NCBI GenBank assembly: GCA_958298945.1
Contig: OY282609.1
Span: 15,854,326 to 15,918,325 of the forward strand
Reading direction: 5' to 3'
Length of the DNA stretch: 64,000 nucleotides
Source of the DNA: Atherix ibis
Taxonomy: Eukaryota > Arthropoda > Insecta > Diptera > Athericidae
Shown: in pieces, positions 22,425 to 34,487 of the stretch
Position numbering within the stretch: the first letter of the stretch is position 1
Layout of the letters: every line of letters starts with the position of its first letter
The notes under the pieces: generated by a model
The model's database searches: none
What the model saw: the letters and a program-made list of their open reading frames with translations, nothing else
Told to the model about the DNA's origin: nothing
Made by a program: the position numbers and the translations under genes

Positions 22425-25400
22425 TTAGGATATTTTGCATGGTTCCTCATCCTCTTCATGATGTTCTTCTTCATGAGGTGCCAACGCCCCTCCTTGTAGC
22501 ACCTTATTTACAGCTGCCCTAGCTAAACAACCGGTTGTTTCTGAATATGACAACGTAAATAGTTCTGTTATATCCTTGGAAGGTGGTTTATTATGATCCT
22601 AAATTATATACAATAAAATAATAGTTTACGCATGGAAAATAAGTGGTTTTTCTTTTAAAGTTTACCTTGCAATACATTATGTAAGACTCTTGGAGAATTT
22701 CATCTAAATTCAATTCCTGTTGGAAACGTAATTCGGGATTTCTGCAAATTTTTCGCACCCAAATAAATATGGAGAAATTACAAATGAATTAATTTATATA
22801 AGACATACCGGCTAAGAATTGTTGCTATAATACAAAGAAGTTCCACTGAAATCTGCCGTCTCTCCGGTTGTGCTATGCAAATTAGTGTTTCCTCAACAAG
22901 TAAAGAGAATGAAAGTTCACCACGACTCATGTTCGTTAGTGTTGGCACTGCTGGAAGATGATGACCCTGAACCTTGATGCCTAATGGCGTCTTTTGAAGC
23001 ACATCCCATACAAGATTATAAAATTGTCTAGGCACACGGCATAAGCAACCTTGTAGTTGACGTTTTTGTAATGTTGTAAGTCTGCAAAACGAAATTTCAT
23101 TGAATCCAATTAATAACAATTAAAATAAAACCAACTTTTCTTCATTCGCCCAATGACTGACTGTAAGTACACGCTGTAGAAGTGTACGAACTTGGTATGG
23201 TGATAAATTGTCTAAATCGACATTGTGTTGGCCAGAAATTTGCAAATAAATTCGCATCGCTTCAAGTACCCAACCAACTCTAATCTAATTTTAAATTAAG
23301 TACATCATCAGTTTTGTATAGTTTGCAGAGAAATAAAAATGTTCGATTATACTTTTAAAATACCACGGAACATATCAGGATTGGTGGCAATTAATCGACC
23401 GCAATACAGAACAACTTCCTGCTGTAGTACAGCTTGAATAACATCATAGGGCTGCACGGATGTGTACATGACTTCTTGAATTTCGACCGGTGTCATTGGT
23501 TTATCGAAGACTGTTTCTTTTTGCCCGATAACACCCACTGTTAACTCTTTACCGTTTACCAGAACCGTTGTAATGAACGGACTAATCGAGTCCACAATAT
23601 GGTGCAATAACGAACTACAGTAACGTACACCACGCCAATAACGCAACGAACCAGCTCGATGGTACAACTGTGTAATAGCTTGCATAACGGTTGTCCCGTT
23701 CATTTCATAATTTGCACCTTCACGTTGCAGCAGTATTCCCCATAGTTGACACTGGCAATATATCGAATCAGTTATACGCAGGCCTTCGATTATTTCATAA
23801 GTCGGTTTGTCTTTATATTGCTACAATTGAAATTCATTAAAAAAAATTTTATTATCTAAAAGGAACCACTGCCCACTTACATCGCATTTTATTTTGTTCT
23901 CCTCATATTTATGTGCTTTCGGAACATCCGTCAAACTTTGATAACCGATATATTCATGGTGAATTTGTGTGAATGCGGTTTCACTTTCGGGCAAATCTCT
24001 TTGATTCATAAAATCCAAATGTTCTGTTAATACGTTAGCAGCAATTAGTGATTGAATTTTTTTAAATAAATCCAAATGATATTATTACCAATGCAGGAGC
24101 TCGATATGAGATTCTGTAATCGTCCGATACGCACTTTCATTCCGTCACAATAACCTTTCTTGAGCATAGCCAACAAGTCGAGCATTTCTTTGAATTGTGG
24201 ATCTCTCATATGCTCTTCGCGAATTAAAAGACAAACGGTAGGCCGACCAGAGAGACGCCAATATTTACCAACAAATTGCAATTCAGTTTTAATATCGTCT
24301 GTAAAACATTGAAGTTTAGTTAAAAGCAAAACCCTTTCTTTTTTTCTCTCTTCTATTTACCAATCAAAAGTGCCATGTCTCGATATAAATAGAAATCGGA
24401 CACTTCAAATATTAGTGGGTAACAGAGAACGGTCATTCCACAGACACGATAAACTTTGCTAGTTCCTAGCGATCCGACTGGCCGAGGTGGTCGACCGGAA
24501 AGTCCAACTTTGTTGTTCACACCTAAATTCTGATATACTCTAATCAATTCGGTTGATGACCAAATTTGAACTGGCTCCACCTAAAATCGATTAAAAAAAT
24601 TTAAAACTAGTTGGCAGTTCATTAAAACGAATACCGTCGTCTCATTACTTCATGTGGCGTCTGCGTTTGGATACCGTACGTAGCCATCATAGCCTGTAAT
24701 CTCATCGATTCAGCAATAAGTACAATTTGTACAACCAGATCCGTTGCTGTACCCTAAAATATTAAAACAATTTTTAATAAATTTCTCAACATCGACAAAA
24801 GAATTTTTTGTAAAAAGTAAAGAAGAAATCGACAATGAAAATTTTCTTAACTAAAAAAAAAGTTTCTATTTGGAAAACTTCTCTATTTTTCATATGCAAA
24901 AGTTAAAATGTTACAAAATAAAATAAATTATTTTATGCACAATCCAAAAAAAAGAAAAGAAAAAACGGAATTAATAAAATCAAAACGAACAGAAAATTAT
25001 GGTCAACTGGTGGTATGAATGTAAAAATCGATTGAATGAATTTTCAGTAAAAATATTTGCGAAATTAGAAAGAATTCATGCAATATAATATGTTAGACGA
25101 TTTCGCAATTGGATCGGTTTTTGTCGGTTAAGTGAAAATAAAAAAATAACAAACGCAACAAAGTACAATCTGCACACAAATACTGGAACTAAAAGGATAA
25201 CAAAAATAAAATCAAACAATTTTTTTATTCTATAAACTACAACGAAAAAAAAGAAAAAGAAAAAAAAACTATTACTACTAATACTAATTATAATAATAAT
25301 AATAGTTACAATATATAATTAATAGTAGTAACGCATTCTGATTAGATTAGACTAGGTTTAAATACCATTTTACAAACTACTACTTACTAGGCCTGGCTTT

Positions 25401-28400
25401 GCCTGGAAAAAGAAAAAATCAATTTCGTCATTCGAATTAATACACATAAAATTTCTAGAAAGATTAAAAATCGTTTTTGTCTTTTATTTTTTAATCAGAA
25501 AATTTTAATCACAAATCAACGATTTTTTTGTTTGTTTTTTAATTTCATCTCAAAGTTCTTTAAGAAAAAGTGGTGGTACTTTTGGCTCTGGTTTAAATAA
25601 TTTTTATTGTTGTTGATTTCTTTTAAAGTTCTTATTTTACGATTGAAACAAGCAATTTTCGATTTAGAGAAGTATTTTCCCATGACCCACTTTAGTTGCT
25701 GCCATCCCAACGAAAACGGTTAAGTGCTTTAATAAAACCAGAGGCTTTTCTAACAAAGACCGCATCGAACCATAATGCTCTTTACTTACTAAGACCACCC
25801 CACTCATCCGGGTAGCGGTGATTAATTAAAAAAAAAATCAATTTTTATTACCATAAGTTTTTGAGTCATTTTCTTTTTTTTTTATTTAAATTTTTTTATC
25901 ATATCCCCACCTCTGAGGGAAGAAAATTTCAAAAAAATAACATTTCTTTTGCTGCTGGAAAAGACCCAAAATTACATTCTTTATAAATTATAATAAAATA
26001 ATAATCATTTTTTGATCAGCTTTTAAAGTTTTTTTTACCTAACAATACTAGGTGTATAAGCTTAAATTTTCTGTTTGGTCTTAGATGGCACACCATACTT
26101 TTTTTTATGAGTTTGACATCTGTCAACATTAATCAATGCACATTGTTAGCAATTTCGTACAACAACATACATTTTTCCTTTGGTAATCATGTCTAGTTTT
26201 GTGCCAGAAAAAGAGCATATGCGAGAAACTCTGCTTTTCTGCTTCAATTTAAAGAAATTGGCTGCCAAATCGCATCGAATGCTTATGGAGGCCTACGGTG
26301 ACAGTGCTTTATCGGAAACAAAGTGCCGAGATTGGTTTCATTGGTTCAAAGACGGCAATTTTGACTTGTGGGACAAGAAGTGTGAACATCGGACTAGGAA
26401 GGTTGAGGACCATCAATTGCAGGCTCTTTTGGACGAAGACGATACCCGATCGCAAAAATGCTCGCGGAGTAATTTTGTGTTACGCATTCAGCCATTTCCA
26501 TGCGTCTGTGTGCCATGCGGAAGATTGAAAAGATCGGAAAATGGGTGCCGCATGAATTGAACGATAGGCAGATGGAACGACGCCAAAACACATGCGAAAT
26601 CTTACTCGCCAGACAAAAAAAAGTCGTTGCTGGATCGGATTGTGACAGGCGATGAAAAGTGGATATATTTCGAGAATCCTAAACGCAAGAAATCATGGGT
26701 TGATCCCGGTCAACCATCAACATCATCCCCAAGACCAAATCGCTTCGGATGGAAGACGATGCTGTGCGTTTGGTGGAATCAGCAGAGTATCGTCTACTAT
26801 AAGATGTTGAAACCTGGTGAAACTGTCAATGCCCACCGCTACCACCAACAATTGATGAAATTGCACCGTGTTCTGCGTGAAAAAAGGACGGATTATCAAC
26901 AAAGACATGATAAGCTGATTTTCCTCCACGACAACGCACCATTGCACACGTCAAAAATGGTCCGAAACCAATTGGAGATACTCAACTGGGAAGAGCTACC
27001 CCACCACGCTTATTCACCAGACCTGGCCCCTTCCGACCACCACCTTTTTTCGTCGATGGGCCACGCGCGCGCTGAGTGGCATTTCGATTCTTACGAAGAC
27101 GTCCGAAAATGGCTTGATGAGTGGTTTGCCTCGAAAGAGAAGGAATGTTTTTGGCGTGGTATCCACAAATTGCCCGAGAGATGGGTAAAATGTGTAGCTA
27201 GCGAGGGCAAGTACTTTGAGTAAATTTGTTTTTGCTTTCTATGAAAAAAACATGTTTTTTTGACTAAAAAACTGCGGATTTATGCTTATACACCTGGTAG
27301 ATTTATAATTATTATTATTACTATTATTTAATGCTTATATTCACAGGGAAATTTTGAAGAAGAAAATCATTTAACTTCAACTGGTAATTATTACATCACT
27401 AAGAATGTTTACAAAAATTACCTTTTCTTAAATTCTTGATTTTTGGAATATCTTGTAGACTTTAAACTATCAAAATAACCCATTAAATGCTAAACTTTGA
27501 TAGGCAATTTTATTTAAGGCTGAGAAAATTCGTATAACAGAAATTTTGTTCCAGTTCCTTGTATTGGGTTGTTCGGAAAGTAATTTCGTTTCATTACGAA
27601 ATTACTTTCCAAACTACCCAATAGTTTTTTATTGGCCTTTTTTCTTTAAGTGAATCATTCAATTTGTCCAACTGATAACAGTAAACGATTCCTTTGAAAT
27701 CCCACCAAACAAATAGCATAATTTTTTTTTGGATGAATATTGGCTTTCGAAATGCTTTGATCCGGTTCATCTTTACTATTCCAGGATCTTAAGCGCTTAA
27801 TATTGTTGACAACCCATTTCTCGTCCCCAGTAATGATACGCTTCAAAAATGGATCATTTTACATTCCGTAAGAAGATGAGGAACCCATATGTCGAGCTTT
27901 CAGATTAAACCGAACCGTTTTTAAATGATCATGAACGGTCGTAGTCGATAAATTTAATATCTCAGCGATCTCACGAGTTGTTATGCGCCGGTTTGCGTCA
28001 ATTAATGCCTTAATTGTGTTTTCATCAGCTTCAAGTGGCTTTGCAGAACGTGGTGCATCTTCGAGATCAAAATTGCCGGATCGAAATTTTACAAAACAGT
28101 TTTGGCACTGGCGCTCACTTAACACATCTTCTCCATTCCATATTTAAAAGGGTATCAACCAAAAACTACTGTGCAGAATCAATCAAATTTTGATATAAGC
28201 AAGCCTTCCTATATCAGCTGTCAAAATACGAGGTCTGTTCAAAAAGTATTGCGAATTTTGCTTGCACGTGTTTTGGCTCGTCTTCAATTTTTGATCAATT
28301 TCGACCAAAAACAGCATCGCATTAACATTGCTAAGGAGCTGTTGGACTCTGTTCGCGAAGACTCAAATTTGCTCCAGAGGCTCATAACTGGTGACGAATC

Positions 28401-31400
28401 ATGGGTTTATGGTTATGACGTGGAAACCAAAGCTCAATCATCCCAATGGAAGTTGCCGCAGGAGCCAAGACCGAAAAAAGCGCACCAAGTTCGGTCGAAT
28501 GTGAAGGTTTTGCTTACAGTTTTCTTCGATTGCAGGGGCGTGGCGCATCATGAGTTTTTGCCACAGGGTAGAACGGTCAATAAGGAATATTACCTGCAAG
28601 GTATGCGCAAGTTGCGCGAAGCAATCCGCCAGAAACACCCGGATTTGTGGAAGAACAAAAATTGGCTTTTGCACCATGATAACGCCCCTGCTTACGCATC
28701 GTTGTTTGTGCGCGAATTTTTGGCCAAAAACAACATACTAATAATGCCGCAGTCTTATTAGTGTGTCGTTTTTGGCCAAATCGTTGCTCCTGTGACTTTT
28801 TCTTATGCCGGAAACAGATTCTTTGATCCTTTTTTGGAATGGGCAAAAATCGAAGACGAGTCAAAACACGTACAAGCAAAGCAGCTGCCAAGAATTAACT
28901 GAACATTCAAAATGGGCGAACTTGTCGGCATAAGTGAGAGACATGAGTACCAACATAACGCCACAAAAAATCGAAAATCGAATATACATAACCCTCGGAA
29001 ATTCAAAATTCACGATACTTTTTGAACAGACCTCGTACATATGATTATGCGGCTTAAGTGTGAAGTTGATTGTGGAAAAATGCAATTAAGTCCATTACTT
29101 ATGTGGTTTCCGGTTTAATAAAATTATAAGTTTTTTATTAATTTTATAATTTGAATTTGAAAAACTTGTGGGCAGCGGGGGAAGTGTTTTTACAAATTCA
29201 AACCAACAATTTTATTACTGCTGCTCGTAATTAATGGGGTGGTAACTATTCGTAAATTGAAATTTTTTGTGCTTATTAAAAGCTTATCCGTGCTTTGGTG
29301 TTATTATTGCATTCAAAAATTAATTTAAAAAAAAACGTAAATTTTTCTACTACTTTTTCTTAAATTTTTATTAGAATTTTTTCGATTATTAGGCTTTAAA
29401 AGCTGAAAGTTCAATTGTAGAATAAAAAAACCAAATTTAGAATTTTGAAAACAAACCAAAAGCGTTAAAAAAAACTAAAAATTTATTATTTTTTTGCTTG
29501 TGAGATTTCACTCGAATTTTCATAAAACTAAATAAATAATTAAGATATTTATTGCCAATATTTTTAATCGTCTCAATTTACTTACATCCTCGGCCTTTCC
29601 CTGCAGCAAGCAGTAACTCATGAGAAGATAAAATACAAAGAGGAATTTTTTTGTTTTTGTTTTTGATTTTGATTTTAAAAATATATAATTTATTTAGCCA
29701 ATATTTTGTGGGTTATTTATTTAATAATAATCTAATGTATAGGTTTTTAAGAGGCTTGAAAAATACTATTAAAATTATTTACCTGAAATGCCGAATAACG
29801 ACCAGCCTTTCTAGGGCGATTATAACTTGGCAAATAGCGACGAATTAGATCCAATTCATTTATGTGTAAGAGTCCAGCAGTCAAAAGCTGAGCTATTATG
29901 AAAACTGCTTGGCCCCAAAGGAATAGAGCCTGCGATGGAGCCTTATCATAAGATCCGTCACCATCCGGCGCATAGTACATAGTCACAACTGGATCGCCGT
30001 TTTGATCAGTGTACATACATTGACGCAAATAACTTTGATATTCTTCAATTTGTTCGTTGTTATTCTTAAATACACCGTCGATTATCATGAATACGAAAAA
30101 TATTGGCCATTCGCATTCGTTGCCCTCAAAGTCTTTTATTTCTCCTTTGTTGTAATATCTGAAATAATTTACGAAATTATGTCTTCACGTTAAATAGGTT
30201 TAAGATTAATTGATAAACCTTCTGTTCTTGTCTTCGATTCGGCTTAAGAAACCATCACGACTGAATCGTTTGAATCCGCGTTCACCTTTCAGCCTGCGTA
30301 CAACATTGCCTTTTGTTGAGTCGACCAAACGTTCCTCATGGGAGGCAAATGCTGGAAAACCAAGGGTCAATATCAACGATGCGTCAACCCCCTGCAATTT
30401 TTTTTTAAATACTAAAAATATATACAAAATTCTATCATAGTTTTTTCTACCTTGGAACTTGATTCTCTTGGAAGCATTGTTTCGAAAATACTCCGATTCC
30501 GATTATGCGCATCGATATCAACATAAACAACACTCCACGAAGCACCTTTCTCTCCAAAGAGATTACATCCATTAATAGCTTCCAGTGCCGATTTAGCCAT
30601 TCCTAATTTAACAAAATATAATTAAGTCTAAAATCACTTAAATCGCAGTTCAAATTTTATACCAATTGATGAGGCATGAATCTCCGGCGTTCCATTATTG
30701 TACTTTGAACCTCTTTCCCACATACCGAAATCAGGGGTTCGATATGCCCTTTCCACGTAATATACCAAATTTTGTACAAATGCAACTTCATCCTTGCAAA
30801 AAAAATCAATCATTATATACTAGTCCTAATAGATGAAATTACCCTACTTGTGTATAAATAATCTGTAGACCAGAAGATATCATTTGCACTAAAAATATTA
30901 TGTACACCGAAATCACATCGATCTGCAAATGATTGTAGGTCTCGTCTGAATATATCTCTTCACCTGTATGTAGATGGAATTTACAATGCAATGCATACTG
31001 GCTACATTGTCTCTGTTTGAAGAGCTCAACACGAGGTGCTTGTTTTATCCAACATTCGAGGATTCCACGCATACATTTCACCGCTGATTGTCCTAGCTCA
31101 TATGACTTTCCACGATCGTCGTCTATACGTCGATAAGCTTGATATAAACTCCATACAGCAGCTGCACAATAAACACTATCTCGAACACTGCCCACTCTTG
31201 TATCAGTCGACATTACCGGGTACATGCCAGTAATTGGACTTTGGAAGCGCAACAGTTGCCGTTTAACTAAAATAATTATTTTTCTCATATATATTTCTTA
31301 AAAGCAATTAATAAATATAAGAAATTAAGAATCCATACCGATGCCATAATAAATATCTAATTGCTTAATTGTGTCTTCGTAATTTGATGTCTTTAGGAAC

Positions 31401-31562
31401 GAGTCCAAATTCATATCGTCCGAAGTAACTTGGCGCATTATGGCCTTCGTCGCTCTGCAAAGCACGTTTGGAAAATTTATTCAAAAATCTCTATCATCGA
31501 TTGATTGTATTATAATTTATTTTCAATATTTATATTAATGATATTTACTCTAACGGCCCCAT
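22425..31562 (-). CDS. PHKB: Phosphorylase b kinase regulatory subunit beta, 17 coding exons
   Basis: Regulatory beta subunit of the (alpha-beta-gamma-delta)4 kinase that activates glycogen phosphorylase in the cytosol. Coding exons: 31549-31562, 31339-31454, 30848-31266, 30663-30792, 30451-30602, 30219-30391, 29783-30158, 24649-24753, 24361-24580, 24089-24298, 23881-24023, 23353-23820, 23136-23284, 22809-23081, 22666-22741, 22425-22598. All introns have GT/AG ends and the exons sum to 3198 nt: 1065 codons plus stop, close to vertebrate PHKB. Landmarks are [40 protein letters not shown] (glucoamylase-like part), [13 protein letters not shown] [28 protein letters not shown], and the C-terminal region with [20 protein letters not shown]. 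The tail, [15 protein letters not shown] then EEPCKIS, resembles beta rather than alpha and ends in a CaaX-type Cys, so prenylation is likely. Exon 1 codes only MGPLE; that start was chosen because it is the first ATG and keeps phase. The list has 16 constitutive exons; the 17th is one of two 15-nt microexons listed separately. Confidence 0.95.
25388..25402 (-). CDS. PHKB: PHKB candidate microexon 2 (15 nt, AKPGL)
   Basis: On the minus strand TTCTTTTTCCAG, then GCAAAGCCAGGCCTA, then GTAAGT. Same length, phase and donor as the unit at 29586-29600, in the same intron, 4.2 kb further on. It encodes AKPGL. The two may be mutually exclusive alternatives, as vertebrate PHKB has mutually exclusive exons elsewhere (known), or may be used together. 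Confidence 0.7.
26048..27297 (+). mobile_element. Mauritiana-type (Mos1-like) mariner, full length, inactive
   Basis: 1250 bp with inverted ends CTAGGTGTATAAGC and GCTTATACACCTGG, flanked by TA at 26046-26047 and 27298-27299. The transposase starts [19 protein letters not shown] at 26189, continues through LLDEDD, then breaks: a frameshift and a stop near 26455-26475 and another frameshift near 26617. The C-terminal half from 26627 is intact: [38 protein letters not shown] and ending ASEGKYFE, with the DD34D residues present. Sequence and ends are close to the mauritiana subfamily. Inactive because of the N-terminal breaks. Confidence 0.92.
27563..27622. repeat. Near-perfect palindrome made of a mariner terminus
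   Basis: Arms 27563-27589 and 27596-27622 are inverted copies (25 of 27 matched) around a 6-base loop. The arm sequence is the mariner end itself, so two termini lie head to head with nothing between them. Confidence 0.85.
27563..28125 (-). mobile_element. Third mariner lineage, internally deleted
   Basis: Minus strand from 28125: [20 protein letters not shown], then [20 protein letters not shown] and [19 protein letters not shown] (DNA-binding half), a gap, then [15 protein letters not shown] at 27846 and a decayed stretch to 27655. The HDN and SPD blocks are missing. At the 3' side the terminal sequence TTGGGTTGTTCGGAAAGTAA lies next to its own inverted copy (27563-27622). Confidence 0.8.
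28229..29035 (+). mobile_element. Irritans-type mariner with inverted left end in place of the right end
   Basis: 807 bp, TA on both sides. The left end CGAGGTCTGTTCAAAAAG is followed, after a deletion, by transposase C-terminal half: [38 protein letters not shown], then decay. Instead of the normal C-terminal end, 28835-29035 is an inverted copy of about 200 bp of the left end (CCGAACTTGTCGGC-like sequence, ATGAGTACCAACATAACGCC), giving a long inverted repeat. The same junction occurs in the copy at 59980-60854. Confidence 0.88.
29586..29600 (-). CDS. PHKB: PHKB candidate microexon 1 (15 nt, GKAED)
   Basis: On the minus strand CTTGCTGCAG, then GGAAAGGCCGAGGAT, then GTAAGT. The flanking constitutive exons join in phase 0 (Q at 29783, G at 24753), so this adds five residues, GKAED, without a frameshift. 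Consensus splice sites on both sides of an in-frame 15-mer argue for a real exon. It would insert after GRYSAFQ in the linker before GTATDLVVQ. Confidence 0.7.
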
Positions 31563-32092
31563 ATGATTGAGGGGGGATTCGTGCGCAAAACAGCAGTACA
31601 AATATTACCAATATTTTAGTAAACGATGTCTTGAATGTCGAATTTGACAGTTCAATGATAAATTTTGACGATATCACACCATTATTTGTATGCTCTTGAG
31701 ATTTTGCGTGACAGTGATGTCATAAGGTGGCGACTGCTGTACGTTTTTCAAAATAAAAACGGCAGTGAATTTTTGCGCAATCACATTCACCACCCACATT
31801 TCCTTTAAAATATTATTCAATTAAACGAATAATTATTGGTTATTTATTTTTAAAAATAAATAGTGATTATACTTGAATTGAAAAAACGAAAACTACTTGA
31901 CTTTTATTTTTAGTACATTCGATTTATTTACTGAATTTTTTTTATTGTGTCGATAAAACCATAAATAATATTAAATATATATCTTACACATGAAATCATA
32001 AATTCTTTTTCTATAAAAAATATTTTTAAAAAAATATCAGTTCTGATGTCTTCAGTTTTCCTTACGCCGTCTAATTATCTTATTTCCTAATT

Positions 32093-32098
32093 TTTATT
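32093..32098 (-). terminator. Polyadenylation signal of the securin-like gene
   Basis: AATAAA on the minus strand 22 nt after the TAG stop at 32120-32122. Confidence 0.55.
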
Positions 32099-32119
32099 AT
32101 ATTTTAGATTGAAAATATC

Positions 32120-32854
32120 CTACAAATCCCAAATATCACATGGTGGTAATTCTGGTAGTCTTATATCGTCTAATTCATCTGAAAAGGTAAAATATTCTTT
32201 TATAAACTGCATCATAGAAATAATCTAAGAAATTTAACTTATTTTATTATTTTCCATAAAATCGATATTTTTGTAGGGTTCATCGAAATGTGAGAAAGGA
32301 TCACGAACGTTGGCTTGTAAACATTCCAAAGACTGAAAGCCTTTATTCTTTGCTGGCTTATCTGTACCATTGAGAATCTTGAAGATATCGTCATTTTTTA
32401 GTACAGACTGCTTTGCCCAAATATACTCCAAATCTGTGTCGATAGAGATAAAAACAATTAAAATACAATAAAATGCATGTGTTTTCGAATTATTACTAGT
32501 TGTACGTGAATTTTGTTTTGGTTGACGATTGCTCAACACCATATCTTTCGGCTTCAATTGAGGCGTCTTTGCCAAGCGGATATTCTCCTTGTGCGGAGTG
32601 AAAATCTGCTTGTTGTGGATTGTGTTCTTAATCTCTCCGAACGCCTGTTTTGGTGCAGCATGTTTCCGACCAGAAAGTAGGATATCTTTTCCCACTTGTC
32701 GTGCTATAATCAAAAGCAAATTGCGAATTATCTGTAAAAATCACGGAAAAAACTTACCTTGTCCAATATTCTCTCGATCAACCATAGGAGATCTTGAGGA
32801 TTGTAAGATGTTTCTACCGTCCAGGTTTGCATTATTCCGAATATTAAAAGCCAT
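32120..32854 (-). CDS. Securin-like protein (possible pimples/PTTG counterpart), 4 exons
   Basis: Exons 32758-32854, 32497-32703, 32239-32433 and 32120-32178 with GT/AG introns of 53-63 bases give 185 codons plus stop. Seen: MAFNIRNNANLDGRNILQ at the start with an RNIL D-box-like motif (residues 14-17), a basic N-terminal half, a KEN box in TPHKENIRLAKTP (KEN at 71-73), an acidic C-terminal half with DPFSHFDEPYKNIDF, and a hydrophobic tail LPELPPCDIWDL. Known: securins are small, with KEN/D-box degrons at the N-terminus and a separase-binding acidic part with an ELPP-like tail. The match is by layout and motifs, not strong identity, so the function (inhibiting separase until anaphase) is inferred. 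Exon 2 has an alternative donor at 32506 that removes three codons in frame. Its stop lies 560 bases upstream of PHKB on the same strand; separate transcription is likely. Confidence 0.55.
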
Positions 32855-34487
32855 CGCGTACAGCGAAATGCAATGATAAATTATTAAAAATATGTTTTCC
32901 TTTTCTTTATACAGCAATTAATGAAAATATTCTACTTCGAATAGTGACGAGAAACAACGGTTTTGAATAGAATGTGTTTGACTTGGTAAACGTTCAGCGC
33001 CAATTCAAATGTCAAAATATAAACGGTGAAAAATTATCTGTTCACAAGTTTAGCTTAATTTGGCAACACTGTATATGTTAATAGATGCATATCAATTGCA
33101 ATGCCATCTATGTTTGAGTAGTAGTTTTCAACCTTTTAAGGATTTATTCACATTGACCGATGGCATAGTTTCGTTTAGATTAACTTTAACTTAGATTAAA
33201 GAATACCTGCAAACGCGGCGAGAAATTGTAACGCTTGCATAATTTTGTGTAGATTTTTTATGTACCTTAGAATTTTTTTTGAATTGCAAAAGCTTAATTA
33301 ATATCTATTTTAATTTACTTATTCCAAGCAGATATATAATATAAACACAACGACAGGCAATTTTTATTTTTTGTACATTCTTTTGATATGAAATAGAATT
33401 GCATTTAAGGGTTTATTATTTATTTTGGAGACTTTCGGAGAATTTTAAAACACTCCATTCTCCATGAAAGTGGTAGCATACCGAAATGCTTGCATACTTT
33501 TGTTGTTTTTAAAGTTATTATTTTGGCATTTATCGGAAAGAGCAAGTGAAAGTATAGTTTTTATCTTTTTTGAAGTATTTACGATAAAGTAAGTATTTAT
33601 ATAAATAGTTATATTGTTGAAATAAATAGAAAGTTTTTATTTTAGAAAATGAAGTGTTTTATAAAGGAGATTGCTGGTCATTCAACGGAATGAGGAAAAC
33701 GGAAATTTCTTTCTTTCGATAAGCTGATATCTTAATTTTTACTAAAGAAATTACCAAAAAATTTGGTTTATAATGTGTTTAAATGTCTTTTAATGATTTA
33801 TTTTGTCCAAAAAGTGTTTCAAAAGTCATTGAATAAATGTAAACAAACGTGATGTTGACAGTTCAATGTTTACCAGAAAATAGTTCAGTGCCGGCGTACT
33901 TAAAGTGTGTGTCAGAATATTTAAGGGAAATTAAGTTCAGATAATGGGTTAAATAAATATTTTAAATGACGATAGTTATTTATTTAACCCATCTACAGTT
34001 AAAAATATAATGAAAAATGGTCGAATACATATCAGGATTTATTGTTTTTTAACCTAGGCAAGTCTTTGGCATTGCGACAACTGTCTTTCAGCTTTAGAAG
34101 GGGAATTCACATCAAACAGTTTGATAGCGTACAAGTCATTGGCTTGTTTAAAATTAAATTAAAAAATAAATTTGAAAATTAAATTAAAAATAAATTGGGC
34201 ACATGCCTCTTTAAATTACCATTTCAATTCACAAACACACATTTATATTATAAAGAAACTTTCAATACCTACAAATGCTTGTTTAACATTAAAATTTATA
34301 TTTACTAAGTTGCGATGTGGTCTCAATTTCAAAATAATAGCATCACATTCTTTCGTTTAAAAAATCTATTTATTTGCTACGTATAAATGACATCACATAT
34401 GAAAAATGGTTTTAAAAGAACCGCTTCAATCGCATAGCTGAAGTTTAAAATAGGCCCCCACTGTTTTACGCTGTTTCTGTTATTGTG
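32855..34487. other. Upstream region of the securin-like gene, AT-rich
   Basis: Contains TTGGCAACACTG near 33059-33070, similar to core motifs of fly housekeeping promoters (inference), and an inverted repeat GGGTTAAATAAAT ... ATTTATTTAACCC around 33947-33990. No further gene seen. Confidence 0.4.

Larger units (their letters stand above)
24754..29782 (-). other. Large PHKB intron region hosting two microexons and three mariners
   Basis: 5 kb, while most other introns of the gene are 50-95 bases. Apart from the two 15-nt exons it holds mariner remnants at 26048-27297, 27563-28125 and 28229-29035. 24754-26047 and 29036-29585 are plain AT-rich intron with no other feature seen. Confidence 0.85.
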
